Positions 17,253 to 26,138 of a DNA stretch of 51,018 bases are shown here, in pieces. The stretch is from an uncultured Propionimicrobium sp. (GTDB lineage: Bacteria; Actinomycetota; Actinomycetes; Propionibacteriales; Propionibacteriaceae). Position 1 is the stretch's first letter, and each line of letters opens with the position of its first letter. The notes under the pieces were generated by a model, which was not told the DNA's origin, did no database searches, and worked only from the letters and a program-made list of their open reading frames with translations. The stretch is taken from positions 1-51,018 of the forward strand of contig CAMIGX010000012.1 in the NCBI GenBank assembly GCA_946221385.1, written 5' to 3'. Both the position numbers and the translations under genes were made by a program.

Positions 17253-18791
17253 ATGACTCAGCAGCAAACGGTCGGCGTAGCAAGCAACGGCGCGATTCCG
17301 AACAGCTCGGTCAACGACATCGCCGCGACCGATCCCCACCTGCAAGCCGGCGGCGAGAAGGCCAATATCGGCGTCGTCGGCATGGCTGTGATGGGTTCAA
17401 ACCTGGCTCGCAACCTCGCCCACAAGGGCTTCACCGTCGCGATCTTCAACCGTTCGCCAGAGAAGACCCGAGCGGTTTACGCCGAACACGGTCACGAGGG
17501 CAAATTCATCCCCTCGGAGACCATCGAGGATTTCGTCAACTCGATCGCCGCACCACGCTCGATCATCTTGATGGTCAAGGCTGGCGCAGCCACCGACGCG
17601 ACCATTGACGAACTGCTGCCCTATCTCGAACCAGGCGACGTCATCATGGACGGCGGCAACTCCTTCTTCGAAGACACCCGGCGTCGCGAAAAGGAAATCT
17701 CTGCCAAGGGCTTCCACTTCGTCGGCACCGGCATTTCGGGCGGTGAATATGGCGCACTGACTGGCCCGTCGATCATGCCCGGCGGCACGCCAGAGAGCTA
17801 TCAGATCCTTGGCCCGATGCTGGAAGCGATTTCGGCGCATGTCAGCGACGAGCCGTGCTGCGCTTGGATGGGACCAGACGGCGCCGGCCACTTCGTCAAG
17901 ATGATCCACAATGGCATCGAGTACTCCGACATGCAGGTCATCGGCGAGGCCTACGAACTGCTGAAGGCCGCTGGCATCAGCAATGCCGAAGCCGCCGAGA
18001 TCTTCCGGGAATGGAATACTGGCGAGCTGTCGAGCTATCTGATCGAAATCACCGCCGACGTGCTGAGCCAAACTGATCCGACCACTGGTCAGCCGCTGGT
18101 CGACGTCATCAAGGACCGCGCCCAGATGAAGGGCACCGGCACCTGGACGGTCACCACCGCGCTACACCTGGGTGTGCCGGTCAATGGCATCGCCGAGGCT
18201 GTCTTCGCTCGCGCACTGTCTAGCCACGACGACCTGCGCCGCGTCGCTCAGCAGGCTCTGCAGGGCCCCGACCGCACGCTGCAGGTGCCCGACAAGGCCG
18301 CGTTCATTGAGGACGTCCGCCGCGCACTGTGGGCTTCCAAGGTCATCGCCTACAGCCAGGGCTTCGACGAGATCCGCACCGGCGGCGTCGCGTTCGGTTG
18401 GAATATCAACGTCGCTGACTGCGCAAAGATTTGGCGTGACGGCTGCATCATCCGAGCCGCGCTGCTGGAAAACATCCGCCAGGAGTACGCGAACGATCCG
18501 CAGCTGGTTTCGCTGATGTGTGCTCCGTCGATCGCCCCGCAGCTCGCCGAATATAACGACGCCTGGCGTCGCGTCGTCGCCGCTGCGGCGCAGTCTGGCG
18601 TCCCAGCCCCGCTGTTCTCGAGCTCCCTGGCCTACTACGACATGGCTCGGGCGCCACGCGTCAACGCTGCGCTGACCCAAGGGCTGCGAGACTTCTTCGG
18701 CTCGCACACCTACGAACGTGTCGACGCCCCAGGCCACTACCACCTGAACTGGAGCGGCGATCGTAGCGAGGAAAAGACCAGCGACGACTAA
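17253..18791 (+). CDS. gnd: 6-phosphogluconate dehydrogenase (decarboxylating)
   Basis: Oxidises 6-phosphogluconate to ribulose 5-phosphate and CO2 with NADP+ (or NAD+). Seen: dinucleotide-binding IGVVGMAVMGSNLA (39-52), MDGGNSFFED (132-141), the signature ISGGEYGALTGPSIMPGG (161-178) and the catalytic/substrate segment KMIHNGIEYSDMQ (216-228). At 512 residues it is ~35 longer than usual because of a polar N-terminal extension before the first strand. The start at 17253 is supported by AGAGGAG ten bases upstream; an internal start nearer the first strand is not evident. Divergent from the LacI gene and followed by a strong terminator, so probably transcribed alone. Its place beside uronate genes suggests it drains sugar acids into the pentose phosphate pathway. 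Confidence 0.95.
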   Translation: MTQQQTVGVASNGAIPNSSVNDIAATDPHLQAGGEKANIGVVGMAVMGSNLARNLAHKGFTVAIFNRSPEKTRAVYAEHGHEGKFIPSETIEDFVNSIAAPRSIILMVKAGAATDATIDELLPYLEPGDVIMDGGNSFFEDTRRREKEISAKGFHFVGTGISGGEYGALTGPSIMPGGTPESYQILGPMLEAISAHVSDEPCCAWMGPDGAGHFVKMIHNGIEYSDMQVIGEAYELLKAAGISNAEAAEIFREWNTGELSSYLIEITADVLSQTDPTTGQPLVDVIKDRAQMKGTGTWTVTTALHLGVPVNGIAEAVFARALSSHDDLRRVAQQALQGPDRTLQVPDKAAFIEDVRRALWASKVIAYSQGFDEIRTGGVAFGWNINVADCAKIWRDGCIIRAALLENIRQEYANDPQLVSLMCAPSIAPQLAEYNDAWRRVVAAAAQSGVPAPLFSSSLAYYDMARAPRVNAALTQGLRDFFGSHTYERVDAPGHYHLNWSGDRSEEKTSDD

Positions 18792-18818
18792 TCGCGCTTT
18801 GAGCTGACCTAACTACAG

Positions 18819-18856
18819 CGGGCCGGACCTGGATTACCAGGCCGGCCCGTCTTTGT
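18819..18856 (+). terminator. Rho-independent terminator after gnd
   Basis: CGGGCCGG-A-CCTGG pairs with CCAGG-CCGGCCCG around a four-base loop (13 pairs, one bulge), followed by TCTTTGTT. Confidence 0.9.
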
Positions 18857-18888
18857 TCATCAGCGAGTTCTGCCACGTGGGCAAAAGA

Positions 18889-18923
18889 GAAGGCCGCGCC
18901 CCCCAACCAAGGGCGCGGCCTTC
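18889..18923 (-). terminator. Rho-independent terminator after the acyl-CoA ligase gene
   Basis: GAAGGCCGCGCCC and GGGCGCGGCCTTC (13 bases each) are perfect complements around a nine-base loop. On the minus strand CTCTTTTG follows. It faces the gnd terminator across a short gap, so the convergent genes are well insulated. Confidence 0.9.
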
Positions 18924-18973
18924 AGCAGATCGGGGGTTTAACACCGCACCCGACTGCTCGCCCCCTCCAGCTC

Positions 18974-20857
18974 TTACTTGGAGGTGAGATCGCTGTGATC
19001 TTGGCGCTCATACATCTTTTCGATGAGCTCTGCATTGTTCTCCAAGACCTTGCGGCGTCGCACCTTTTGCGACGCGGTCAGCTCTTCTCCCTCCATGGTG
19101 AACTCTCGGTCGAGAATCTCGTATCGAGTGATCTGCTCCCATGGCTCTAGACGCTTATTCGTCCGTCTCACGAAGCGATCAATGGATTCGCGAATCTCTG
19201 GTAGCTGCGTAAGTTCAGCATAACTTAGGCCCTCTTTGCCTCTGTGGGCGGCCCACTTGTTTAGGCTCTGCGGGTCCATCGTCACCAGCGCCGTCACATA
19301 TTTTTGACCCTCACCGACCGCTACCGCGCTGGACAGATAGGGCACGTTAGCCATCAGCGCATTTTCGACCTTCTGCGGCGAGACGTATTTGCCGTTCGAG
19401 GTCTTGAACAGGTCTTTCTTGCGGTCGGTGATGAATACGTTGCCGTCCTCGTCGAAGCGGCCGATGTCGCCGGTGCGATACCAGCCGTCTTCGGTGAACG
19501 CCTCAGCGGTCAGCTCCGTCAGGCCGTGATAGCCGCGGGCGATGATGTCGCCGCGGATCATGATCTCGCCTTCCTCGTCGAGCTTGGTTTCGCAGCCCGG
19601 CACGATGCGTCCGACCGAACCAAAGACTGGCTTGTACGGCGGATTCAGGAAGGCGACCGCGGAGGTTTCCGTCGAGCCATAGCCTTCGATCAACGTGATG
19701 CCAGCCGAGTAGAACCATTCTTGGACCTGGCTGGATAGCTTCGCTGAGCCGGAAATCATGAATTTCATGTTGCCGCCCATCAGCTCCTTGAGCTTGCTGA
19801 AGACCAGCTTGTCGGCGACGGCATACTTAGCGCGCAGCGCTGGCGGCATCGGCTCGTCTTTCAGCCGATAGCTGCGGGAATCGCGACCGACGGCGAACGC
19901 CCAGCGAGCTAGTCGACCCCTGATGCCCTTCTTGGGGTACTTCGTCATGACGCCCGCGCGCACCTTTTCGAAGATGCGCGGCACACCGACCAGGATGGTC
20001 GGCTTGACCTTCGCCAAGTTGTCGACGATCTTGTCGACGCGACCGTCGACATAGGCGCTGACGCCCAGCGCGATCTGCAGAGTCTCCAAGTCGCGACCAA
20101 AGACGTGCGCCAGCGGCAGCCACAGATAGAGCAGGTCATCTTCACCGGCGAGCTGCATCGCCCGCAAGCTGATGCCTTCTTGGGTCCAGCACGAATTAAG
20201 CAGTTCGACCCCCTTGGGTTTGCCGGTGGTGCCCGAGGTGTAGATCAGCGTCGACAGGTCTTCTGGTTTGACCGCGGCGATCACGTCGTCGACGATGTTC
20301 GCGTCCTTGGCCAGACGTTCGCGTCCGATGCGCTTCAGTGCTGCGAAGCTGAGCACCTTTTCTGATTCGAAGCGGCCTTTGCGGTCATCGTAAAATAAGA
20401 TGACGTGGTGAATCTGCTTGTGCAGTTCTTCAGATTCTGCGAGCTTGGCCAGCTGCTTGGTGTTTTCAACGAATGCGATGACCGAGCCAGAATCTTCGAC
20501 GATGTGGTTGGTGTCTTCGGCAGTGGTGTTGGGGTAGACGGTCGTCGTCGCACCGCCCGCGCATGCGATGCCGAGGTCGGCCAGCACCCATTCCATCCGC
20601 GTCGAGGAGTTGATGACGACGCGCTGCTCAGGCTTTAGGCCCAACTCGATTAGGCCAGCTGCGACGGTGTCGACGACTTCCTGGGCTTGCTGCCAGGTCA
20701 TCTCTTCGATGCTTTCCCCGTCGTGACCAGGGAATTTGTAGGCCACCTTGTTGGGCGTCTTTTGTACGCGTTCCCTAAACATGGCCGGGAAGTTCACCGC
20801 ACGCTGCGAGGCGATCTCGGCATACAGCTCATCGATTGGACGCTTGTCCTTGGGCAC
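18974..20857 (-). CDS. Long-chain fatty-acid-CoA ligase (AMP-forming), FadD15-like
   Basis: Activates fatty acids to acyl-CoA through an acyl-adenylate. The 627-residue ANL-superfamily enzyme has the nucleotide loop YTSGTTGKPKG (206-216), GYGSTETSAV, the YRTGDIGRFDEDG motif and the hinge/C-terminal KDLFKTSNGKYVSPQKVE. The sequence resembles the actinobacterial long-chain group. It is the single gene of its transcript: a strong terminator follows, and a 193-base gap separates it from the upstream dehydrogenase gene on the same strand. That gap holds the inverted repeat CTACAAC/GTTGTAG, a possible operator. Chain-length preference cannot be told from sequence here. Confidence 0.9.
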   Translation of the reverse strand: MPKDKRPIDELYAEIASQRAVNFPAMFRERVQKTPNKVAYKFPGHDGESIEEMTWQQAQEVVDTVAAGLIELGLKPEQRVVINSSTRMEWVLADLGIACAGGATTTVYPNTTAEDTNHIVEDSGSVIAFVENTKQLAKLAESEELHKQIHHVILFYDDRKGRFESEKVLSFAALKRIGRERLAKDANIVDDVIAAVKPEDLSTLIYTSGTTGKPKGVELLNSCWTQEGISLRAMQLAGEDDLLYLWLPLAHVFGRDLETLQIALGVSAYVDGRVDKIVDNLAKVKPTILVGVPRIFEKVRAGVMTKYPKKGIRGRLARWAFAVGRDSRSYRLKDEPMPPALRAKYAVADKLVFSKLKELMGGNMKFMISGSAKLSSQVQEWFYSAGITLIEGYGSTETSAVAFLNPPYKPVFGSVGRIVPGCETKLDEEGEIMIRGDIIARGYHGLTELTAEAFTEDGWYRTGDIGRFDEDGNVFITDRKKDLFKTSNGKYVSPQKVENALMANVPYLSSAVAVGEGQKYVTALVTMDPQSLNKWAAHRGKEGLSYAELTQLPEIRESIDRFVRRTNKRLEPWEQITRYEILDREFTMEGEELTASQKVRRRKVLENNAELIEKMYERQDHSDLTSK

Positions 20858-20981
20858 TTCAAATCCTCCACGAGATTGTTGCAGGGCTGATCGGGGTGGG
20901 GCGCCCTGCCTGGCCCCGGCAAATGTCAGGGGCTATAGATCGAGCTTAGGTTCGACGAAGCCCGGTGGGACTGGACGACTC

Positions 20982-21009
20982 CTACAACTAAGCAACAATT
21001 TCGTTGTAG
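20982..21009. repeat. Inverted repeat CTACAAC-N14-GTTGTAG upstream of the acyl-CoA ligase gene
   Basis: Seven-base perfect arms at 20982-20988 and 21003-21009 with a 14-base spacer, in the gap between two minus-strand genes. It could be a regulator site for the acyl-CoA ligase gene or a weak terminator for the dehydrogenase. Confidence 0.4.
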
Positions 21010-21050
21010 AAATCCCCTATTCACAGCTGACTGCGGGATTCTTGGCTGCT

Positions 21051-24008
21051 TCAGCCCAGATGCGCGGCGATCACTTGGGCGAAGGTCATCGCTTGGTGAT
21101 CGGTCAGATCGGACACTTGTTTGCGGCAGCTGAATCCGTCCGCCAAGACGATGGCCTCGGGGCCGGCGGCCTCGATAGCGGGCATCAGATCGTGTTCAGC
21201 GACGGCTACCGACACCTCATAGTGACCGCGTTCGACGCCGAAGTTACCGGCCAGACCACAACAGCCCCCGAGCGTGATGACCTCGGCGCCGGTCTTTGCC
21301 AACAGTTCCGCATCAGCGCGCCATCCCAAGACTGACGCATGATGACAGTGCGGTTGGGCGACGATGGTGTGGCCGGTCAGTTGCGGCGGCGTCCAGTCGG
21401 GCGCGAATTCGCTGAGCAACTCAGCTAGCGTCCGAGTCGCAGCTGCGACGATCTGGACGTCCTGGTCGCCGGGCAGCAGTTCGGCGGCATCCGAGCGCCA
21501 GACGGCAAGGCAGCTGGGTTCGATGCCGACGATCGGGATGCCGGCTGCTGCGATCGGATGCAGGGTCTTGAGAGCTCGACGCAGCTGCCGGCGGGCGCCG
21601 TCCAATTGGCCGGTGGTGATCCACGTCAGCCCGCAGCAGGCGTCGCCTTCAATCAGTTGCGGCTCGAAACCAGCGTGCAGCAAGACCTTGAGCAAGGCGG
21701 GCAGCTGGTCGCCTTGGAAGGCGTCGCTGAAGGAATCGACCCAAACTGCCACTGGCTGCTTCGCCGTGGTCGCTGAGCTGTGGCGGCTGCTGGCTGCCGA
21801 GTCGGCGGTGGCGGCGGCGAAGGTGGCGGGCGTCAGATCTTCTTGGCTGGGTGACGCGATGACGTCTCGATCGGGACGCTGGGTCGCGGCGGCGCTCGCA
21901 TTGGGCAACCGGGTTTGTTCGTCGCTTTGAATTCGCTGCCGAGCGCTGGCGCCCTTCCTGAACGGCGGCAGCGGACGACGCGCGTCGACCCCAGCCACGC
22001 CCAACGCCAGCTGCTTGAGACCAGGGGTGCGCATCGCCAGGTTCGCGAGCCAGCCGATGCGTAGCCTCGTAATTAGTCGTCCCCAGCGCGGTAGCCAGCC
22101 CAGCACGTAATGGCTCGTCGGACGCAGTTTGCGTCGATATTTGCGGTCGAGGACGTGCGACTTGTAGGCGGCCATGTCGATGCCGGTCGGGCAGTCGCGA
22201 CGGCAACCTTTGCAGGCTAGACACAAGTCGAGCGCTTCGGCGACCTCAGGGGCGTCCCAGCCTTTGACTAGCTGGCCGTTGACGAGTTCCTGCAAGACGC
22301 GCGCCCTGCCTCGGGTGGAGTCTTTCTCGTCTCGGGTGGCTTGGAAGCTCGGGCACATCACTTGGCCGGCGCTGGTGCCGTCAGCCAAGCATTTGCCCAC
22401 ACCAGAGCATTGATGGACTGCGGCCGCGAATTGCGGATCGCGGCGCAAGATGGGGCTGCGTCGGATGTGGTTGACGCGGACGTCTGCGTCCAATGGCCGG
22501 GGGTCGACCAGCACGCCAGGGTTGAGCAGATTGTGTGGGTCAAAGATTTCTTTGACGGCGCCAAATAACTGCAAGGCGGCTGGCGAGTACATCTTGGGCA
22601 GCAGTTCGCTGCGGGCTCGTCCGTCACCGTGTTCGCCGGACATGGAGCCGCCATATTTCGCGACGAGGTCAGCGGCCGCGCTGACGAATTTCTTGTAACG
22701 CTGCGGCCCGTCGGCATCAGCCAGTGGGAAGTCGATGCGGCAATGAATGCAGCCGTCCCCGAAGTGCCCGTAGGGCAGGCCGTGCAGTTCGTGAGCGACC
22801 AGCAGCTCTTCGAATTCGCGCAGGTAGTTGCCCAGTTGATCCGGTGGGACGGCCGCGTCTTCCCAGCCCGGATAGGCGGGGTCGTCGAGCGCGACGCCAG
22901 CTAGGCCGGCCGCATCGGAGCGGATCGCCCACAAGGGTTTGGATTCCAGGGGGTCGGGCAAGACCCAGCCTTCGGTGGCCTTCGCGGCTTCGACCAGCGC
23001 ATTCGCGCGCGCGAGCACTTCGGCGTCGCTATCACCCACTAGTTCGATGAACATCCAGCCGTCGCCGGCGGGCAGCGGTGGGACGGCTTGCGCGCCGAGG
23101 CGGTCGGCGACGACGTCAGTCAGTCGACGGTCCATGCCTTCGCAGGCGACCGGTTTGAATTGCAGCAGGTTGGCGATGTCGTCGGCGGCTTCGACCATCG
23201 TCGGATAGCCGAGTGCGACGGTCAGCTGAACCGGCTTATCGGTGACGAGCCGGACGCGCGCCTGGGTAATGATGCCCAGCGTGCCTTCAGTGCCGGCGAA
23301 GAAGCTTGCCAGGTCGAAACCATTTTCGGGCAGCAGATGTTCCAGTGAATAGCCAGACACTTGCCGTCCAAAGCGTCCAAATTCGGTGCGGATCGTCGCC
23401 AAATTCGATTCGACTAGGTCTTTTAGCTGCTCAAATTTGCCGTCTGGGTCGCCGGGCCGCAGCCAGACCAGCTCGCCGTCACCGGTCAAAATTTCTAGTT
23501 CGACGATGTTGTCGGCGCTGCGGCCATAGCCCAAGGCGCGCGGCCCGCAGGCGTTGTTTCCGATCATGCCGCCGACGGTGCAACGGTTCGCAGTCGACGG
23601 GTCGGGTCCGTAGCGCAGGCCGTGTGGCAGCGCGGCTTTGGTCAGCTGGGTTTGGATGACGCCCGGTTCGATCAGCGCAGTCTTGGCGACTGGATCGATT
23701 TCGATGATGCGGTTCAGGTGGCGGGCGGCGTCGATCACCAAGCCGTCGCCGACCGCATTGCCTGCGCACGACGTGCCGGCGCCGCGCGCTGTGATGGGTA
23801 GCCCAGCCTTGAGAGCGGCTCGGGCGACGCTGACGAGCTCGTCGCGGGTGCGCGGACGAGCGACGATTTGCGGGACGACGCGATAAAGCGATGCGTCAGA
23901 CGAATAGAGCGCTCGCGCCAAGGTTGAGTCGTCGAGGCAGTCGTGGTCGCTCAGCTCGGCAAGGAAGCGTTGGACGGCTTCGCTGGGCGCGCTGATTGTC
24001 TGACTCAC
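21051..24008 (-). CDS. FAD- and Fe-S-containing 2-hydroxyacid dehydrogenase (D-lactate dehydrogenase type)
   Basis: A 985-residue three-part enzyme. An N-terminal FAD-binding domain (about 45-260) has PITARGAGTSCAGN and GGMIGNNACG; a FAD-oxidase C-terminal domain has YGHFGDGCIHCRI and SGEHGDGRAR. An Fe-S domain carries cysteines 534, 540 and 552, and the cluster motif CLACKGCRRDCP (596-607). A final heterodisulfide-reductase-like CCG domain has GDACCG, QPHCHH and GGCCGLAGNFG. The family oxidises D-lactate, or D-2-hydroxyglutarate and similar acids, and passes electrons to a quinone. A Ser/Ala/Thr-rich insert (about 690-755) separates the Fe-S and CCG parts and is probably a linker. Substrate is not settled by sequence. 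Confidence 0.88.
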   Translation of the reverse strand: MSQTISAPSEAVQRFLAELSDHDCLDDSTLARALYSSDASLYRVVPQIVARPRTRDELVSVARAALKAGLPITARGAGTSCAGNAVGDGLVIDAARHLNRIIEIDPVAKTALIEPGVIQTQLTKAALPHGLRYGPDPSTANRCTVGGMIGNNACGPRALGYGRSADNIVELEILTGDGELVWLRPGDPDGKFEQLKDLVESNLATIRTEFGRFGRQVSGYSLEHLLPENGFDLASFFAGTEGTLGIITQARVRLVTDKPVQLTVALGYPTMVEAADDIANLLQFKPVACEGMDRRLTDVVADRLGAQAVPPLPAGDGWMFIELVGDSDAEVLARANALVEAAKATEGWVLPDPLESKPLWAIRSDAAGLAGVALDDPAYPGWEDAAVPPDQLGNYLREFEELLVAHELHGLPYGHFGDGCIHCRIDFPLADADGPQRYKKFVSAAADLVAKYGGSMSGEHGDGRARSELLPKMYSPAALQLFGAVKEIFDPHNLLNPGVLVDPRPLDADVRVNHIRRSPILRRDPQFAAAVHQCSGVGKCLADGTSAGQVMCPSFQATRDEKDSTRGRARVLQELVNGQLVKGWDAPEVAEALDLCLACKGCRRDCPTGIDMAAYKSHVLDRKYRRKLRPTSHYVLGWLPRWGRLITRLRIGWLANLAMRTPGLKQLALGVAGVDARRPLPPFRKGASARQRIQSDEQTRLPNASAAATQRPDRDVIASPSQEDLTPATFAAATADSAASSRHSSATTAKQPVAVWVDSFSDAFQGDQLPALLKVLLHAGFEPQLIEGDACCGLTWITTGQLDGARRQLRRALKTLHPIAAAGIPIVGIEPSCLAVWRSDAAELLPGDQDVQIVAAATRTLAELLSEFAPDWTPPQLTGHTIVAQPHCHHASVLGWRADAELLAKTGAEVITLGGCCGLAGNFGVERGHYEVSVAVAEHDLMPAIEAAGPEAIVLADGFSCRKQVSDLTDHQAMTFAQVIAAHLG

Positions 24009-24086
24009 CCGCCTAGTCTGTCACGTACCGGTTGACGCACAGGCACCTGTCCGGGCGATCAATACCCAGTATCGGGTACGTTCGTC

Positions 24087-25298
24087 CTACAGGCGGCCAG
24101 AGAATGCGTTCGATTGAAGCGCCATGAAAAGCGAATCTAATCGAGCGGCAAATATCCTATTGTGCTTCTGCTGTTCACGGATGGCATCGAGTTGGGATAT
24201 GAATTGCAGCTGATCCGAATTAGACAAATCCGGGACCGGCAAATTCTTTAACTGAGTCATATTTATGGTTGCAATGCCCGTGGTTTGTTTAGCAGATCGC
24301 AGGAAATAGTCTTTAGCTGCTCGGCTGCCCAAATATGCGCCAAGAAATTCTGGGTGCAGAACGTTGGTGTCGTTGACTCGAACTTTGAAGACGTGATTTT
24401 GGTGCAGGCATAGCGGCAGCTCATCACGCCAAACCGTTCCACGGCCCAACTTGTCTGGATCGCCACCTTCAGTCATTAAGACATCGCCCGCGCGCAGCGC
24501 ATAGCGCTCGATCTCTTTTTGCGTCGCGGCGATCGTCTTGACCAAGGTCATGTCTAGGTATCCCGCCTGGACATTCGAAACGGCTAAGTAAGGCAATTCC
24601 CTGGTTGCTTCGGCTGTCTTTCGACCCTTGGTAATGCCAGACGAAACCTCTGCTAAGTCACCTAGCCGGGTGTTCGCCGTTGCTGTGCTACTAACGTTTT
24701 CGACTAGGGCAGATTGGAGCTTCGCGTAGTCACTAGCGATGATGTCGCAGCGATGGCGTAGCGCATCTCCCCGGTCGAGGATCGAGACGATGCGACGTTG
24801 CTCATCAAGAGAAGGAAGCGGAACCTTCGCGAGGTTAATGAATCCCCGAGAAATACCACCTACAGTCGCTCCCCTGAAATCTGATAAGAGCAACTTTTTA
24901 CCAATGCCGGAGTGCAGAAAATAGAAAACATATTTCGGAACCGCGCGGGACTCATCAATAGCCAAGCGAAAAACATGTTCATTCACCGCCGCAGCATCTA
25001 GCGGAAAATTCTCATCGACAAAACAAACTCGACCGGTAGTTGCGCCGTCTTTTACTATCAGGATGTCGTCGCGCTCGATCTTGCCTGCACGGAGATTCTC
25101 GTAGAAATCCGCTGGCACATACTTGAGTTTCTCGAGACGAAATCCACCGTCATCACTCAAATGCTCGCCACCGAGGCTTGGAATTCCGTCAACTGAAGTG
25201 GCCCCTCCAGCCGGGCGCGAGCCACTCTCTAGCCTTGCCGTTATCTCAGACAGAAACACCTGTCTCATGAGACGACCGCATTCCAATTGGGCTGACAC
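24087..25298 (-). CDS. hsdS: Type I restriction-modification specificity subunit HsdS, solitary
   Basis: 403 residues with two target-recognition domains, each followed by a conserved helical spacer: the first ends in VPLPSLDEQRRIVSILD, the second in LPVPDLSNSDQLQFISQLD. This half-repeat layout is that of HsdS, which directs HsdM and HsdR to a bipartite DNA site. Neither hsdM nor hsdR is in the window on either side. The base composition is visibly more AT-rich than its neighbours, especially the second half, and codon use differs, which suggests horizontal transfer. Met11 is an alternative start. It could supply alternative specificity to a distant system, or be a remnant. Confidence 0.87.
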   Translation of the reverse strand: MSAQLECGRLMRQVFLSEITARLESGSRPAGGATSVDGIPSLGGEHLSDDGGFRLEKLKYVPADFYENLRAGKIERDDILIVKDGATTGRVCFVDENFPLDAAAVNEHVFRLAIDESRAVPKYVFYFLHSGIGKKLLLSDFRGATVGGISRGFINLAKVPLPSLDEQRRIVSILDRGDALRHRCDIIASDYAKLQSALVENVSSTATANTRLGDLAEVSSGITKGRKTAEATRELPYLAVSNVQAGYLDMTLVKTIAATQKEIERYALRAGDVLMTEGGDPDKLGRGTVWRDELPLCLHQNHVFKVRVNDTNVLHPEFLGAYLGSRAAKDYFLRSAKQTTGIATINMTQLKNLPVPDLSNSDQLQFISQLDAIREQQKHNRIFAARLDSLFMALQSNAFSGRL

Positions 25299-25433
25299 TC
25301 TAGGGGATCCCGCTTAACGCCGAATGCTCGCGGCCGCTTTTCGATTCCCACCCTCATAAGCCTAGAAGAGCGGGCTGACAATGCTCAGGAAGCACGTCGA
25401 GCGGGACATTCAAAATTCGCGGCTTGTCCATCC

Positions 25434-26102
25434 TCAAAAGACTGGCTTGGCCTTTGCTGGCCCGGCCGTGAAGGTCCGCGAGTCGAAGTCCGGTTCGTCT
25501 GGGGCTTCGTCGTCACTCCACCAGCCGTCTTCGTCGTCGTCATCGTCGTCGGCGTCATGCTCTTCGTCGTCGAGCTCGTCTTCGTCCTCGTCTTCGTCGA
25601 GGGCGACAGCCTGATAGGCCTCGACGATGACAGCAAACCAGTCTTCCAGCGATTCAGCTTCGATCTGCCGTTCGTCGTCGTCATGCCAATGGCGGATGAT
25701 CTGGCCGGGTTCGCCGTCTGCGACGCCGAATGTGTCGACGCACACATAGTCGCCGCCGCCATTGGACGCGAACGGGAACCAGCCTTGATGCCACCAGTTT
25801 TCGAGCTCAAAGTCGGTGCCGATCATCTCGGTCAACTCAGCCCAGGTGGACAGGCTCTCCTCGATGTCCAGCAGGTAGAGCTCACCGATGAACGATTCAC
25901 CGTCCGATCCGTCATGCCAGGCGAACAGCTCGCGCAATTCCTTAGGGAATTTAACGCCAGCATCTTTCAGCTGGTCGGCATAGTCGTCGATGATCTCTTT
26001 GATGTCTTCTTTGTCCGCGCCGTCAGCCATTTCACCGGCAGCGGTCGGGCAGACCTTGGCCATCAATTCGTCGAGGGTCGCCAAAACGTCTTTCAGACTC
26101 AT
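25434..26102 (-). CDS. SMI1/KNR4 (SUKH) family protein
   Basis: 222 residues. A SUKH-type fold is seen in residues ~30-165: FPKELRELFAWHDGSDGESF, then LLDIEESLSTWAELT, then GWFPFASNGGGDYVCVDT, then GEPGQIIRHWHDD. The C-terminal ~55 residues are an acidic Asp/Glu tract. SUKH proteins are often immunity proteins against secreted nucleases or deaminases, but many are housekeeping or unknown. No toxin gene is adjacent: hsdS lies on one side and ettA on the other, the latter 36 bases upstream on the same strand. It may be co-transcribed with ettA. Function here is unassigned. Confidence 0.8.
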   Translation of the reverse strand: MSLKDVLATLDELMAKVCPTAAGEMADGADKEDIKEIIDDYADQLKDAGVKFPKELRELFAWHDGSDGESFIGELYLLDIEESLSTWAELTEMIGTDFELENWWHQGWFPFASNGGGDYVCVDTFGVADGEPGQIIRHWHDDDERQIEAESLEDWFAVIVEAYQAVALDEDEDEDELDDEEHDADDDDDDEDGWWSDDEAPDEPDFDSRTFTAGPAKAKPVF

Positions 26103-26138
26103 GCCACCAAGCCTAAGACGCGCAGCGCCTCGCGCGGA

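Noticed and set aside
25434..26102. Reading the SUKH protein as immunity for a nearby toxin
   Set aside because: No toxin gene lies on either side; ettA and the orphan hsdS flank it, so the immunity role is not supported here.
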